In this document: positions 8,301 through 14,927 of the stretch, one piece after another
Position numbering within the stretch: position 1 is the stretch's first letter
Layout: each line of letters opens with the position of its first letter
Source of the DNA: CAYYWV01 sp964475385
GTDB taxonomy: Bacteria; Pseudomonadota; Alphaproteobacteria; JAAXGF01
Direction: 5' to 3'
Assembly: GCA_964475385.1 (NCBI GenBank)
Contig: CAYYWV010000037.1
Span: 1-23,373, forward strand
DNA: 23,373 nucleotides
Notes under the pieces: generated by a model
Database searches by the model: none
What the model was told of the DNA's origin: nothing
The model's input: only the letters and a program-made list of their open reading frames with translations
Translations under genes and position numbers: made by a program

Positions 8301-8365
8301 GCGAATTTTTAAGCGCGCAGCCCTAGGGTGAAACCCGACCAGCACGTAGCTTGGAGTCCGAACCA

Positions 8366-8656
8366 ATGAACGAAGGGATGCGCACGAGCCGAGGCAGCAG
8401 CGCGGGCGGGTTCGAAGTGCCGACGTCGATCGACGACCTGCCGCCGCCCAATACCAAGCGCTGGGTGGTGCGCCGCAAGGCCGCCGTCGTCGCCGCAGTG
8501 CGGTCGGGCGTGATCAGCCTCGAGGAAGCGTGCAATCGATACACCCTCTCGGTGGAGGAGTTTCTGTCCTGGGAACGCGCCATGGAAAAGCACGGGCTGC
8601 GGGGCCTGCGCGTGACACGGCTTCAAGATTACCGATCTTCGTCGCGTCCGCGGTAA
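8366..8656 (+). CDS. sciP: CtrA inhibitor SciP (DUF1153 family)
   Basis: In Caulobacter SciP is a small cell-cycle regulator that binds CtrA and blocks transcription from CtrA-activated promoters in swarmer cells. The 96-residue product matches the DUF1153/SciP family over residues about 22-90: LPPPNTKRWVVRRKAAVVAA, then SGVISLEEACNRYTLSVEEF and HGLRGLRVTRLQDYR, a helix-turn-helix-like fold. The start ATG at 8366 is preferred over the TTG at 8351 because GGAG (8353-8356) is 9 nt upstream. It stands alone between the hook operon and fliF, with CtrA-like half-sites in front. A CtrA-type gene begins at 23319, so the presumed target is close by. Confidence 0.9.
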   Translation: MNEGMRTSRGSSAGGFEVPTSIDDLPPPNTKRWVVRRKAAVVAAVRSGVISLEEACNRYTLSVEEFLSWERAMEKHGLRGLRVTRLQDYRSSSRPR

Positions 8657-8757
8657 AGATCCGGCCATAGGGGATCGATCTCGTCGCGACTCGGGCGGAG
8701 GGGCCGCGACCCGCCCGCCGCCGCCTCCGTCGCGCCGGAAAATCCTGCCCATCACTA

Positions 8758-8790
8758 GGCAGAAATTGCCGCCCGTTAACGTCTCCTTCA
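8758..8790 (+). promoter_or_regulatory. Candidate fliF control region (CtrA-like and dyad elements)
   Basis: TTAA (8776-8779) and TTCA (8787-8790) are separated by 7 nt, one mismatch from the CtrA site TTAA-N7-TTAA. Immediately upstream, GGCA-GAAAT-TGCC (8758-8770) is a short dyad. In Caulobacter the fliF promoter is activated by CtrA and repressed by FlbD binding close by, so the pair of motifs is suggestive. No sigma-54 GG-N10-GC element was found here. The assignment is inference. Confidence 0.4.
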
Positions 8791-8820
8791 CCCCGGATTG
8801 CTAGCGTCTCGGGGCGCGGC

Positions 8821-8842
8821 GACGGCGTGCGCGCACGCCGTC
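8821..8842. repeat. 22-bp perfect palindrome in the fliF leader
   Basis: A perfect 22-bp palindrome (arms GACGGCGTGCG and CGCACGCCGTC) lies 36 bp upstream of the fliF start codon. As RNA it would form a very stable hairpin with almost no loop; as DNA it is a perfect dyad. It lies between the candidate CtrA site and the ribosome binding site, so it could act as an operator or a leader hairpin. Confidence 0.5.
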
Positions 8843-8878
8843 CGCGGCAGCCACGAGAATCGACAAGGGGTTTCAGAC

Positions 8879-10507
8879 GTGAGCGGGCTCGCGCGGGCAT
8901 TGCAGGGAATCAACCCGGTACGGCTCATGACGCTGCTGATGGTCATCAGCGTCGTGATCGGATTCTTCATCTTCCTGATCATGCGGCTCACCGAGCCGCC
9001 GATGGCGCTCCTTTTCGGGTCGCTCGAAGCGAACGACGCGAGCCGCATCGTCGCCAAGCTCGACGCCTTGAACGTGCCTTACGAGATCCGCGGCGGCGGG
9101 ACTCAGATCTTCGTTCCCAGCGATCAGGCGCTGCGCTTGCGCATGACCATGGCCGGCGAAGGACTGCCGAGCGGCGGCTCGGTCGGCTACGAGGTCTTCG
9201 ACAAGACCGACACCCTGGGCGCGACGCGCACCATGCAGAACATCAATCTTCTGCGCGCGCTCGAGGGCGAGCTCGCCCGCACCATCGCATCGCTGACGCC
9301 GATCGCGTCTGCGCGCGTGCACCTGGTGCTGCCCAAACGCGAGCTGTTCACCCGCGACCGCCAGGAGCCGACCGCCTCGATCGTCGTCACCCAGGAGGCC
9401 GGAAGCCGGCTCAACCGCGCCCAGGTGGTGGCGATCCAGAACCTGGTCGCGGCCGCGGTGCCGGGGCTCAAGCCGACACGGGTCGCGATCGTCGACAACT
9501 TCGGCAATCTGCTCGCGCGCGGCGGGGCCGAGGACGACGCCGCGGCGATCACCCTGAGCGCCGCCCAGGAGTACCGGGCGAACCTGGAGAAGCATCTCAA
9601 GAACACCATCGAGCGCCTGCTCGAACGGACGCTCGGGCCGAACAGCGTGCGCGCCGAGGTCAGCGCCGAGGTCGACTTCGACCGCGTGACCACCAGCGCC
9701 GAGATCTACGACCCCGACGGCCAGGTCGCGCGCTCGACCCAGACGGTCGAGGAGCAGACCCAGAACCTCGAAGGCGACGGCTCGCAAACGGTCAGCGTGG
9801 CCAACAACCTGCCCGACGCCAACGCCGGCCAGACCGCAAATGCGAAGAGCCTCGCCAACACCAACCGGGTCGAAGAAACCACCAATTACGAGATCTCGAA
9901 AACCGTACGCAACATGGTCCGCGAAAGCGGCACGATCAAGCGGCTCTCGGTCGCGGTGCTGGTCGACGGCACCTACACCACCGACCAGAACGGCAACCGG
10001 GTCTACACGCCGCGCTCACAGGAGGAGCTCGACAAGCTCACCGCGCTGGTCCGCTCGGCCATCGGCTACGACGAGAAGCGCGGCGACACGGTCGAGCTCG
10101 TGAACATGCAGTTCCCGGCCCCCGAGACGCCCGAGGCCCCGCCGGCGCCGATGTTCGATCTCGGCAAGGGAGACTACTTCAAGATCGCCGAGATGGTGGT
10201 GCTGCTGATCATCGGCCTGCTCGTCATCCTGTTCGTGCTGCGTCCGCTCGCCACCCAGGCGCTAAGTCCCGCTCCCGCCGGACCGACCGGAACCGGAGAC
10301 GAGGACCAGAAGGCCCTGCCCGGCCCCGATGGAACGCCGGCCCAGATCACCGATGGCGCCAACGCCGAAGGCGAGAACATGATCGACGTCGAGAACGTCG
10401 AGGGCCGGGTCAGGGAATCGACCATCAAGAAGGTCGGCGAGATCGTCGACAACCATCCCGACGAGGCGCTGCACATCATCCGCAACTGGCTCTATCAGGA
10501 AGCGTAG
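8879..10507 (+). CDS. fliF: Flagellar MS-ring protein FliF
   Basis: FliF builds the MS ring in the inner membrane, the base for the export gate and the C ring. The 542-residue protein has TM1 at about residues 17-36 (LMTLLMVISVVIGFFIFLIM). The YscJ/FliF ring-building domain spans about 40-215 and contains VYLVLP-like RVHLVLPKRELF and QEPTASIVV. The periplasmic FliF C domain is at about 240-425 and TM2 at about 436-456. The cytoplasmic tail ends in DNHPDEALHIIRNWL, the conserved FliG-binding segment. The GTG at 8879 is chosen because AAGGGG (8865-8870) is 8 nt upstream and the protein then begins like other FliF proteins; the frame stays open upstream without homology. fliG follows after 15 bp. 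Confidence 0.96.
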   Translation: MSGLARALQGINPVRLMTLLMVISVVIGFFIFLIMRLTEPPMALLFGSLEANDASRIVAKLDALNVPYEIRGGGTQIFVPSDQALRLRMTMAGEGLPSGGSVGYEVFDKTDTLGATRTMQNINLLRALEGELARTIASLTPIASARVHLVLPKRELFTRDRQEPTASIVVTQEAGSRLNRAQVVAIQNLVAAAVPGLKPTRVAIVDNFGNLLARGGAEDDAAAITLSAAQEYRANLEKHLKNTIERLLERTLGPNSVRAEVSAEVDFDRVTTSAEIYDPDGQVARSTQTVEEQTQNLEGDGSQTVSVANNLPDANAGQTANAKSLANTNRVEETTNYEISKTVRNMVRESGTIKRLSVAVLVDGTYTTDQNGNRVYTPRSQEELDKLTALVRSAIGYDEKRGDTVELVNMQFPAPETPEAPPAPMFDLGKGDYFKIAEMVVLLIIGLLVILFVLRPLATQALSPAPAGPTGTGDEDQKALPGPDGTPAQITDGANAEGENMIDVENVEGRVRESTIKKVGEIVDNHPDEALHIIRNWLYQEA

Positions 10508-10522
10508 CCGGGGGCGCGAGAC

Positions 10523-11539
10523 ATGGCATCGAAACTCGAGTATCGCAACCTGACCGGTCCCGACCGGGCGGCCATCTTCCTTCTGTCGCTCAGCGAGCAG
10601 CAGGCGGCCAAGCTGCTCACCATGATGGACGACGACGAGATCCGCGAGCTCTCGCAACGCATGTCCACGCTGGGCACGGTCGCGAGCGACGTGGTCGAGC
10701 GCCTGTTCGTCGAGTTCACCGAGGAGATCTCGAGCACGACCTCTCTGGTCGGCACTTACGAGTCGGTCGAGCGGCTTCTCTCCAAGACCATCGACCAAGA
10801 GCGGGTCGAGGCGATCATGGAGGAGATCCGCGGCCCCGCCGGACGGACCATGTGGGACAAGCTCGGCAACGTCAACGAGACGGTGCTCGCCAACTACCTC
10901 AAGAACGAGTACCCGCAGACGGTCGCGGTCGTGCTCTCCAAGATCAAGCCGGACCATGCCGCCCGCGTGCTCGCCGCGCTGCCCGAGGAGTTCGCCATGG
11001 AGGTCATCTCCCGGATGCTGCGCATGGAGCCGGTGCAGAAGGAGGTGCTCGACGACGTCGAGAAGACGCTGCGCACCGAGTTCATGAGCAACCTCGCCCG
11101 GACCAACAAGCGCGACAGCTATGAGCGCATGGCCGACATCTTCAACAACCTCGACCGCTCGACCGAGGCGCGCATGCTGTCCGCGCTCGAGAAACGCAAC
11201 CAGGAAGCGGCCGAGCGCATCCGCGCGCTGATGTTCACCTTCGAGGATCTGGTCAAGCTCGACCCGAGCGGCGTGCAGACGCTTTTGCGCAACATCGACA
11301 AGAGCAAGCTCGCGATCGCGCTCAAGGGCGCGTCCGAAGCGGTGCGCGACCTGTTCTTCTCCAACATGTCGGAGCGCGCGAGCAAGATCCTGCGCGAAGA
11401 CATGCAGGCGCTCGGCCCGGTGCGGCTGCGCGACGTCGACGAGGCCCAGCAAATGCTGGTCAAGACGGCCAAGGAGCTCGCCGACAAGGGCGAGATCTTG
11501 ATCGCCGACCAGAAGGGCGACGACGAGCTTGTCTATTAA
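10523..11539 (+). CDS. fliG: Flagellar motor switch protein FliG
   Basis: FliG is the C-ring subunit that touches FliF, FliM and the stator. At 338 residues it has the N, middle and C domains in order. The torque-helix charges of E. coli FliG are retained by alignment: K268 (K264), R285 (R281), E292 (D288), D293 (D289) and R301 (R297). The hinge motif MFVF is MFTF at 237-240. The middle-domain EHPQ motif, which contributes to FliM contact, reads EYPQ at 129-132, so the His is a Tyr. The start ATG at 10523 has GGGGGCG upstream rather than a perfect Shine-Dalgarno. It is followed by fliH (19-bp gap). Confidence 0.97.
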   Translation: MASKLEYRNLTGPDRAAIFLLSLSEQQAAKLLTMMDDDEIRELSQRMSTLGTVASDVVERLFVEFTEEISSTTSLVGTYESVERLLSKTIDQERVEAIMEEIRGPAGRTMWDKLGNVNETVLANYLKNEYPQTVAVVLSKIKPDHAARVLAALPEEFAMEVISRMLRMEPVQKEVLDDVEKTLRTEFMSNLARTNKRDSYERMADIFNNLDRSTEARMLSALEKRNQEAAERIRALMFTFEDLVKLDPSGVQTLLRNIDKSKLAIALKGASEAVRDLFFSNMSERASKILREDMQALGPVRLRDVDEAQQMLVKTAKELADKGEILIADQKGDDELVY

Positions 11540-11558
11540 CCGGCCAGGCGACGGGACA

Positions 11559-12281
11559 ATGGCGCAACCGGTCAAGTTCGCGTTCGACGCGGTGTTTACG
11601 ATCGAAGGCTCGGACGAGACCGCCGACGCCCGCGATTTCGTGACCCCGCGCGAGCTCGAGGCCGCCCGAGCCAAAGCCTACGAAGAAGGCTTCGCCGCCG
11701 GCGTCGCCGAGGAGCGCGCGCGGAACGAGCGCCGCTACGCCGATGCGGTAGAGGTCATCGCCGCCGGAATGGGGGCGATCGAGCGGACCCAGCGGGCCGA
11801 GATCGAACGTTGCATCAAAATGGCGACCGAGCTCGCGCTCTCGATCGCGCGCAAGGTTGCGCCTGCGCTGATGGCGGCGGCGCCGATGGCCGAGATCGAG
11901 GCCCTGATCGGCGAGCATCTCGAGCAGCTCGTCGACGAGCCCCGCGTCGTGGTCCGGGTCTCGGAAGGCATGATCGACGCCCTTCGCGAGCGGATCGACG
12001 CGCTTGCCGCCGCGCGCGGTTTCTCCGGCCGAATGGTGCTGATCCCCGACGCCGCGCTCGCCGACGGCGACTGCCGTATGGAATGGGCCGACGGCGGGGT
12101 CGAACGCGACACCGCTGCGGTCTGGAAAAGCCTCGAAGGCGCGATCGCCCGAATCCTCGCCGCCGCGGGCGCGCCAGGCGGCGCCGCCCAGTCCCGCGCC
12201 GCGACCGCAACAACCGATTCGCCAGATCCGTCCGCGGCCGCGCCGGCCGCGACGGGCGGCGCAACCCCCGATCCCGCGTAA
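11559..12281 (+). CDS. fliH: Flagellar assembly protein FliH
   Basis: FliH is the peripheral stalk of the export ATPase: it binds FliI and links it to the C ring through FliN. The 240-residue protein starts with a short hydrophobic/charged N-terminus (FAFDAVFTIEG), then a charged helix with a GxxxG-like step (YEEGFAAGVAEERARNERR, residues about 44-62). The conserved V/A-type ATPase stalk-like C-terminal half runs over about 85-210 and includes MATELALSIARKVAP and FSGRMVLIPDAALADGDCRM. The last 30 residues are a low-complexity Ala/Thr tail. The ATG at 11559 is preferred over the TTG at 11529, which overlaps fliG and lacks a ribosome binding site. Family assignment relies on pattern and position between fliG and fliN. 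Confidence 0.88.
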   Translation: MAQPVKFAFDAVFTIEGSDETADARDFVTPRELEAARAKAYEEGFAAGVAEERARNERRYADAVEVIAAGMGAIERTQRAEIERCIKMATELALSIARKVAPALMAAAPMAEIEALIGEHLEQLVDEPRVVVRVSEGMIDALRERIDALAAARGFSGRMVLIPDAALADGDCRMEWADGGVERDTAAVWKSLEGAIARILAAAGAPGGAAQSRAATATTDSPDPSAAAPAATGGATPDPA

Positions 12282-12293
12282 TAGGAGAACGGA

Positions 12294-12695
12294 ATGCCGA
12301 ACAAGGAGGAACTGGACCTCGCCGAGCTCGAGAACGACGCCGAAGGCGAAGCGGACGCGGCCGCCGAGGCCGCCGCCGAGACGCCCGCGGCCGAAGGCGA
12401 CGAAGCCGAAGCCGCAGAGCCGGGCGGGCCGGCGTCCGAAGTGACGCGGACCGCGGCCGACCTCGAGGCCGTGTTCGACGTGCCGGTGCAGGTCTCGGCC
12501 GTGCTCGGCAAGGCCCAGCTTCAAGTCTCGCAGCTTCTCAAGCTGGGCCGCGGCGCGGTGGTCGAGCTCGACCGCAAGGTCGGCGAGGCCATCGACATCT
12601 ACGTCAACAACCGCCTCGTCGCGCGCGGCGAGGTCGTCGTGGTGGAGGATCGTCTCGGCGTGACCATGACCGAGATCATCAAAGCGGATCGTTGA
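12294..12695 (+). CDS. fliN: Flagellar motor switch protein FliN
   Basis: FliN forms the base of the C ring and docks FliH. At 133 residues it has an acidic Ala/Glu-rich N-terminal extension (about 1-50), common in alphaproteobacterial FliN, and a C-terminal SpoA (surface presentation of antigens) domain at about 57-130. That domain shows FDVPVQVSAVLGKAQLQVSQ, LLKLGRGAVVELDRKVGEAI, then VARGEVVVVEDRLGVTMTEI. The start ATG at 12294 has an excellent AGGAG (12283-12287). fliM is not next to it and is not in the window. Confidence 0.96.
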   Translation: MPNKEELDLAELENDAEGEADAAAEAAAETPAAEGDEAEAAEPGGPASEVTRTAADLEAVFDVPVQVSAVLGKAQLQVSQLLKLGRGAVVELDRKVGEAIDIYVNNRLVARGEVVVVEDRLGVTMTEIIKADR

Positions 12696-12736
12696 TCGAG
12701 AGGCGGATCGACAAGGGCCGGAGATCCTGACCCGTC

Positions 12737-13507
12737 ATGCTCGACATTACGACCATTCTCGGTCTCGTCGCGGGTTTCGCGCTGATCGGCGCGGCGATCG
12801 TCCTTGGCGGCACGCCGATGGCCTTCATCGATGTGCCGTCGATCCTGATCGTGATCGGCGGCACCTTCGCCGTCACCATCATGTCGTACACGATCGCCGA
12901 CGTGATGAGCGCGGGCGCGGCGGTCGCCAAGGCGCTGTCGCGCAAGCCGATCGACACGACCGTGGCGGCGACCCAGATGATCGAGCTGTCGGAGCTCGCC
13001 CGGCGCAAGGGCGCGCTCGCTCTTCAGAGCCTTTTGCCCAAGCTGCGCTCCCTGCCCTTTCTGAACGAAGGCATCTCGATGGTCATCGACGGCGCCAATG
13101 TCGACGAGATCGAATCGCTGCTCAACCACCGGGTCGACGCCATGGCCGCGCGCCACGCGCGCACCGTCGGCGTTCTGCGGCGCGCGGCCGAGGTCTCGCC
13201 CGCGATGGGGCTGATCGGCACCCTCGTCGGGCTTGTGCAGATGCTGGGCAACCTCGACGACCCGTCGACCATCGGCCCGAGCATGGCGGTCGCGCTGCTC
13301 ACCACCTTCTACGGCGCGGTGCTGTCGAACATGGTGTTCGCGCCGCTCGCCGCCAAGCTCGAGCGCGAATCGGCCGACGAGATCCTGCGCAACACGATCT
13401 TCCTGACCGGGGTGACCTCGATCGGGCGGCGCGAGAACCCGCGCCGCCTGGAGATGCTTATCAACACGCTGCTGCCGCCGGCGCAGCATGTCCACTACTT
13501 CGATTAG
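12737..13507 (+). CDS. MotA/PomA-family stator protein
   Basis: This 256-residue protein is an inner-membrane MotA/PomA/TolQ/ExbB family subunit. Four membrane segments are seen at about residues 6-26, 33-53, 150-170 and 182-203. The two functional prolines are present: P155 in VSPAMGLIGTLVGL (E. coli MotA P173) and P181 in GPSMAVALLTTFYG (MotA P222). The cytoplasmic loop keeps an Arg (R89/R90, MotA R90), but the position of MotA E98 reads Q97. The N-terminus (GLVAGFALIGAAIVLGG, then FIDVPSILIVIGGT) is closer to PomA-type than to E. coli MotA, so sodium coupling is possible but not shown. No motB/pomB partner lies next to it. It sits between fliN (41-bp gap) and flbD (37-bp gap). Confidence 0.88.
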   Translation: MLDITTILGLVAGFALIGAAIVLGGTPMAFIDVPSILIVIGGTFAVTIMSYTIADVMSAGAAVAKALSRKPIDTTVAATQMIELSELARRKGALALQSLLPKLRSLPFLNEGISMVIDGANVDEIESLLNHRVDAMAARHARTVGVLRRAAEVSPAMGLIGTLVGLVQMLGNLDDPSTIGPSMAVALLTTFYGAVLSNMVFAPLAAKLERESADEILRNTIFLTGVTSIGRRENPRRLEMLINTLLPPAQHVHYFD

Positions 13508-13544
13508 CCGCGCGTTTAAGCGGTCGTTTCTTGGGAGAAGTTCG

Positions 13545-14906
13545 ATGCGGTTACTGATAATCGGCTCGCTTGGGGGAGAGATCGGGACGGCGAGCAAGAT
13601 CGCCATGGAGCGCGGCGCCAAGGTCGCCCATGCGGGCAGCGTGGCCGCCGCGCTCGAAGCCCTGCGTTCGGGCCAAGGCGCCGATCTCGCCATGATCGAC
13701 GTCAAGCTCGACGTGCGCGAATTGATCGAGAGCCTCGCCGCCGAACGAATCAGCGTCCCGGTCGTCGCCTGCGGCGTCGAGGCCGACGCCGAGGCCGCCG
13801 TGCGCGCGATCCGGGCCGGCGCGCGCGAGTTCATCCCCCTGCCGCCCGAGCCCGACCTGATCGCCGCCGTGCTCGAAGCGGTCGCCGAGGAAAGCGATAC
13901 CATCATCTACCGCGACCCCGGGGTGGGCAAAGTGCTCGCGCTCGCCGAGCAGGTCGCGCCCTCGGACGCAAGCATCCTGATCACCGGCGAATCGGGCACC
14001 GGCAAGGAGCTTCTCGCCCGTTTCGTCCACCGCAAGAGCCGGCGCGCCAAGCACCCCTTCGTCTCGGTGAATTGCGCGGCGATCCCAGAGAACCTTCTCG
14101 AATCCGAGCTGTTCGGCCACGAGAAGGGGGCCTTCACCGGCGCGGTCGCGCGGCGGATCGGCAAGTTCGAGGAAGCGAGCGGCGGCACGCTTTTGCTCGA
14201 CGAGATCAGCGAGATGGACCCGCGCCTCCAAGCCAAGCTTCTGCGCGCCCTTCAGGAGCGCGAGATCGACCGGGTCGGCGGCAGCGCCCCGGTGAAGGTC
14301 GATATCCGCTGCATCGCGACCAGCAACCGCGATCTTGAGGTCGAGGTCGCTGAGGGCCGCTTCCGCGAGGATCTTCTGTTCCGCCTCAACGTGGTCACCT
14401 TGCATCTGCCGCCGCTTCGCGAACGCCCCGCCGACATCCCCGTGTTGTGCAAGCACTTCATCCACAAGTATGCGCGCGCCAACGGCCTGCGCGAACGGCC
14501 CCTGTCGCGCGAGGCGCGCGACATGCTGCTGCGCCATGGCTGGCGCGGGAACGTCCGCGAGCTCGAAAACACCATGCACCGCGCCGTGCTGCTCGCCAAA
14601 GGCGATGAGATCGGACCCGAGGCGATCCTGCTCAACTCCGGCGTGGGCGCAGCCGCTCCGTCCGACCCCGCGGGAGTCGCCGCAACCGCCGCCGGGCGAG
14701 GGACGAGCGGGCTCGTCGGGCGCACCGTGGCCGAGGTCGAACGCGACCTGATTCTCGAAACCCTCGACCACTGCCTCGGCAACCGGACCCACGCGGCGAA
14801 CATCCTCGGCATCTCGATCCGCACGCTGCGCAACAAGCTCAAGCAGTACGCCGAGGAAGGCGCCCGCGTGCCCCATCCGGGCGAAGCGCCGCGCGCCGCG
14901 TTCTAG
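13545..14906 (+). CDS. flbD: Sigma-54-dependent flagellar activator FlbD
   Basis: This 453-residue regulator activates sigma-54 flagellar promoters. It has a receiver-like domain (1-115), an AAA+ domain (about 125-365) and a Fis-type helix-turn-helix (about 396-436). Visible motifs are Walker A GESGTGKE (148-155), the sigma-54 contact GAFTGA (195-200) and Walker B GGTLLLDE (213-220). The receiver keeps an Asp at the end of strand 3 (D52) but has Gly-Ser-Leu where the acidic pair of strand 1 is expected. It is therefore degenerate, as in Caulobacter FlbD, which depends on FliX. The ATG at 13545 is chosen over an upstream frame opening because GGGAG (13533-13537) precedes it and MRLLIIG matches FlbD. 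Confidence 0.94.
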   Translation: MRLLIIGSLGGEIGTASKIAMERGAKVAHAGSVAAALEALRSGQGADLAMIDVKLDVRELIESLAAERISVPVVACGVEADAEAAVRAIRAGAREFIPLPPEPDLIAAVLEAVAEESDTIIYRDPGVGKVLALAEQVAPSDASILITGESGTGKELLARFVHRKSRRAKHPFVSVNCAAIPENLLESELFGHEKGAFTGAVARRIGKFEEASGGTLLLDEISEMDPRLQAKLLRALQEREIDRVGGSAPVKVDIRCIATSNRDLEVEVAEGRFREDLLFRLNVVTLHLPPLRERPADIPVLCKHFIHKYARANGLRERPLSREARDMLLRHGWRGNVRELENTMHRAVLLAKGDEIGPEAILLNSGVGAAAPSDPAGVAATAAGRGTSGLVGRTVAEVERDLILETLDHCLGNRTHAANILGISIRTLRNKLKQYAEEGARVPHPGEAPRAAF

Positions 14907-14927
14907 GCTCCGGATAGGCGCGCGTCC

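Noticed and set aside
8351..8365. TTG at 8351 as the sciP start
   Set aside because: It would place the GGAG at 8353-8356 inside the gene; the ATG at 8366 uses that GGAG at good spacing.
8685..8734. Nested GC-rich inverted repeats after sciP (CGCGAC/GTCGCG, CGGGCGG/CCGCCCG)
   Set aside because: Stems are short or need bulges, there is no T-tract, and such repeats arise easily in this GC-rich gap. They could be a weak terminator, but this cannot be supported.
8737..8770. Possible sigma-54 promoters upstream of fliF (GG...TGC and GG...TTGC pairs)
   Set aside because: The spacing between GG and GC is 8 nt, not the required 10, for both pairs.
13515..13529. TTAA-N7-TTTC before flbD as a CtrA site
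   Set aside because: Two mismatches in the second half-site and location in a 37-bp gap inside an apparent operon make it unconvincing.
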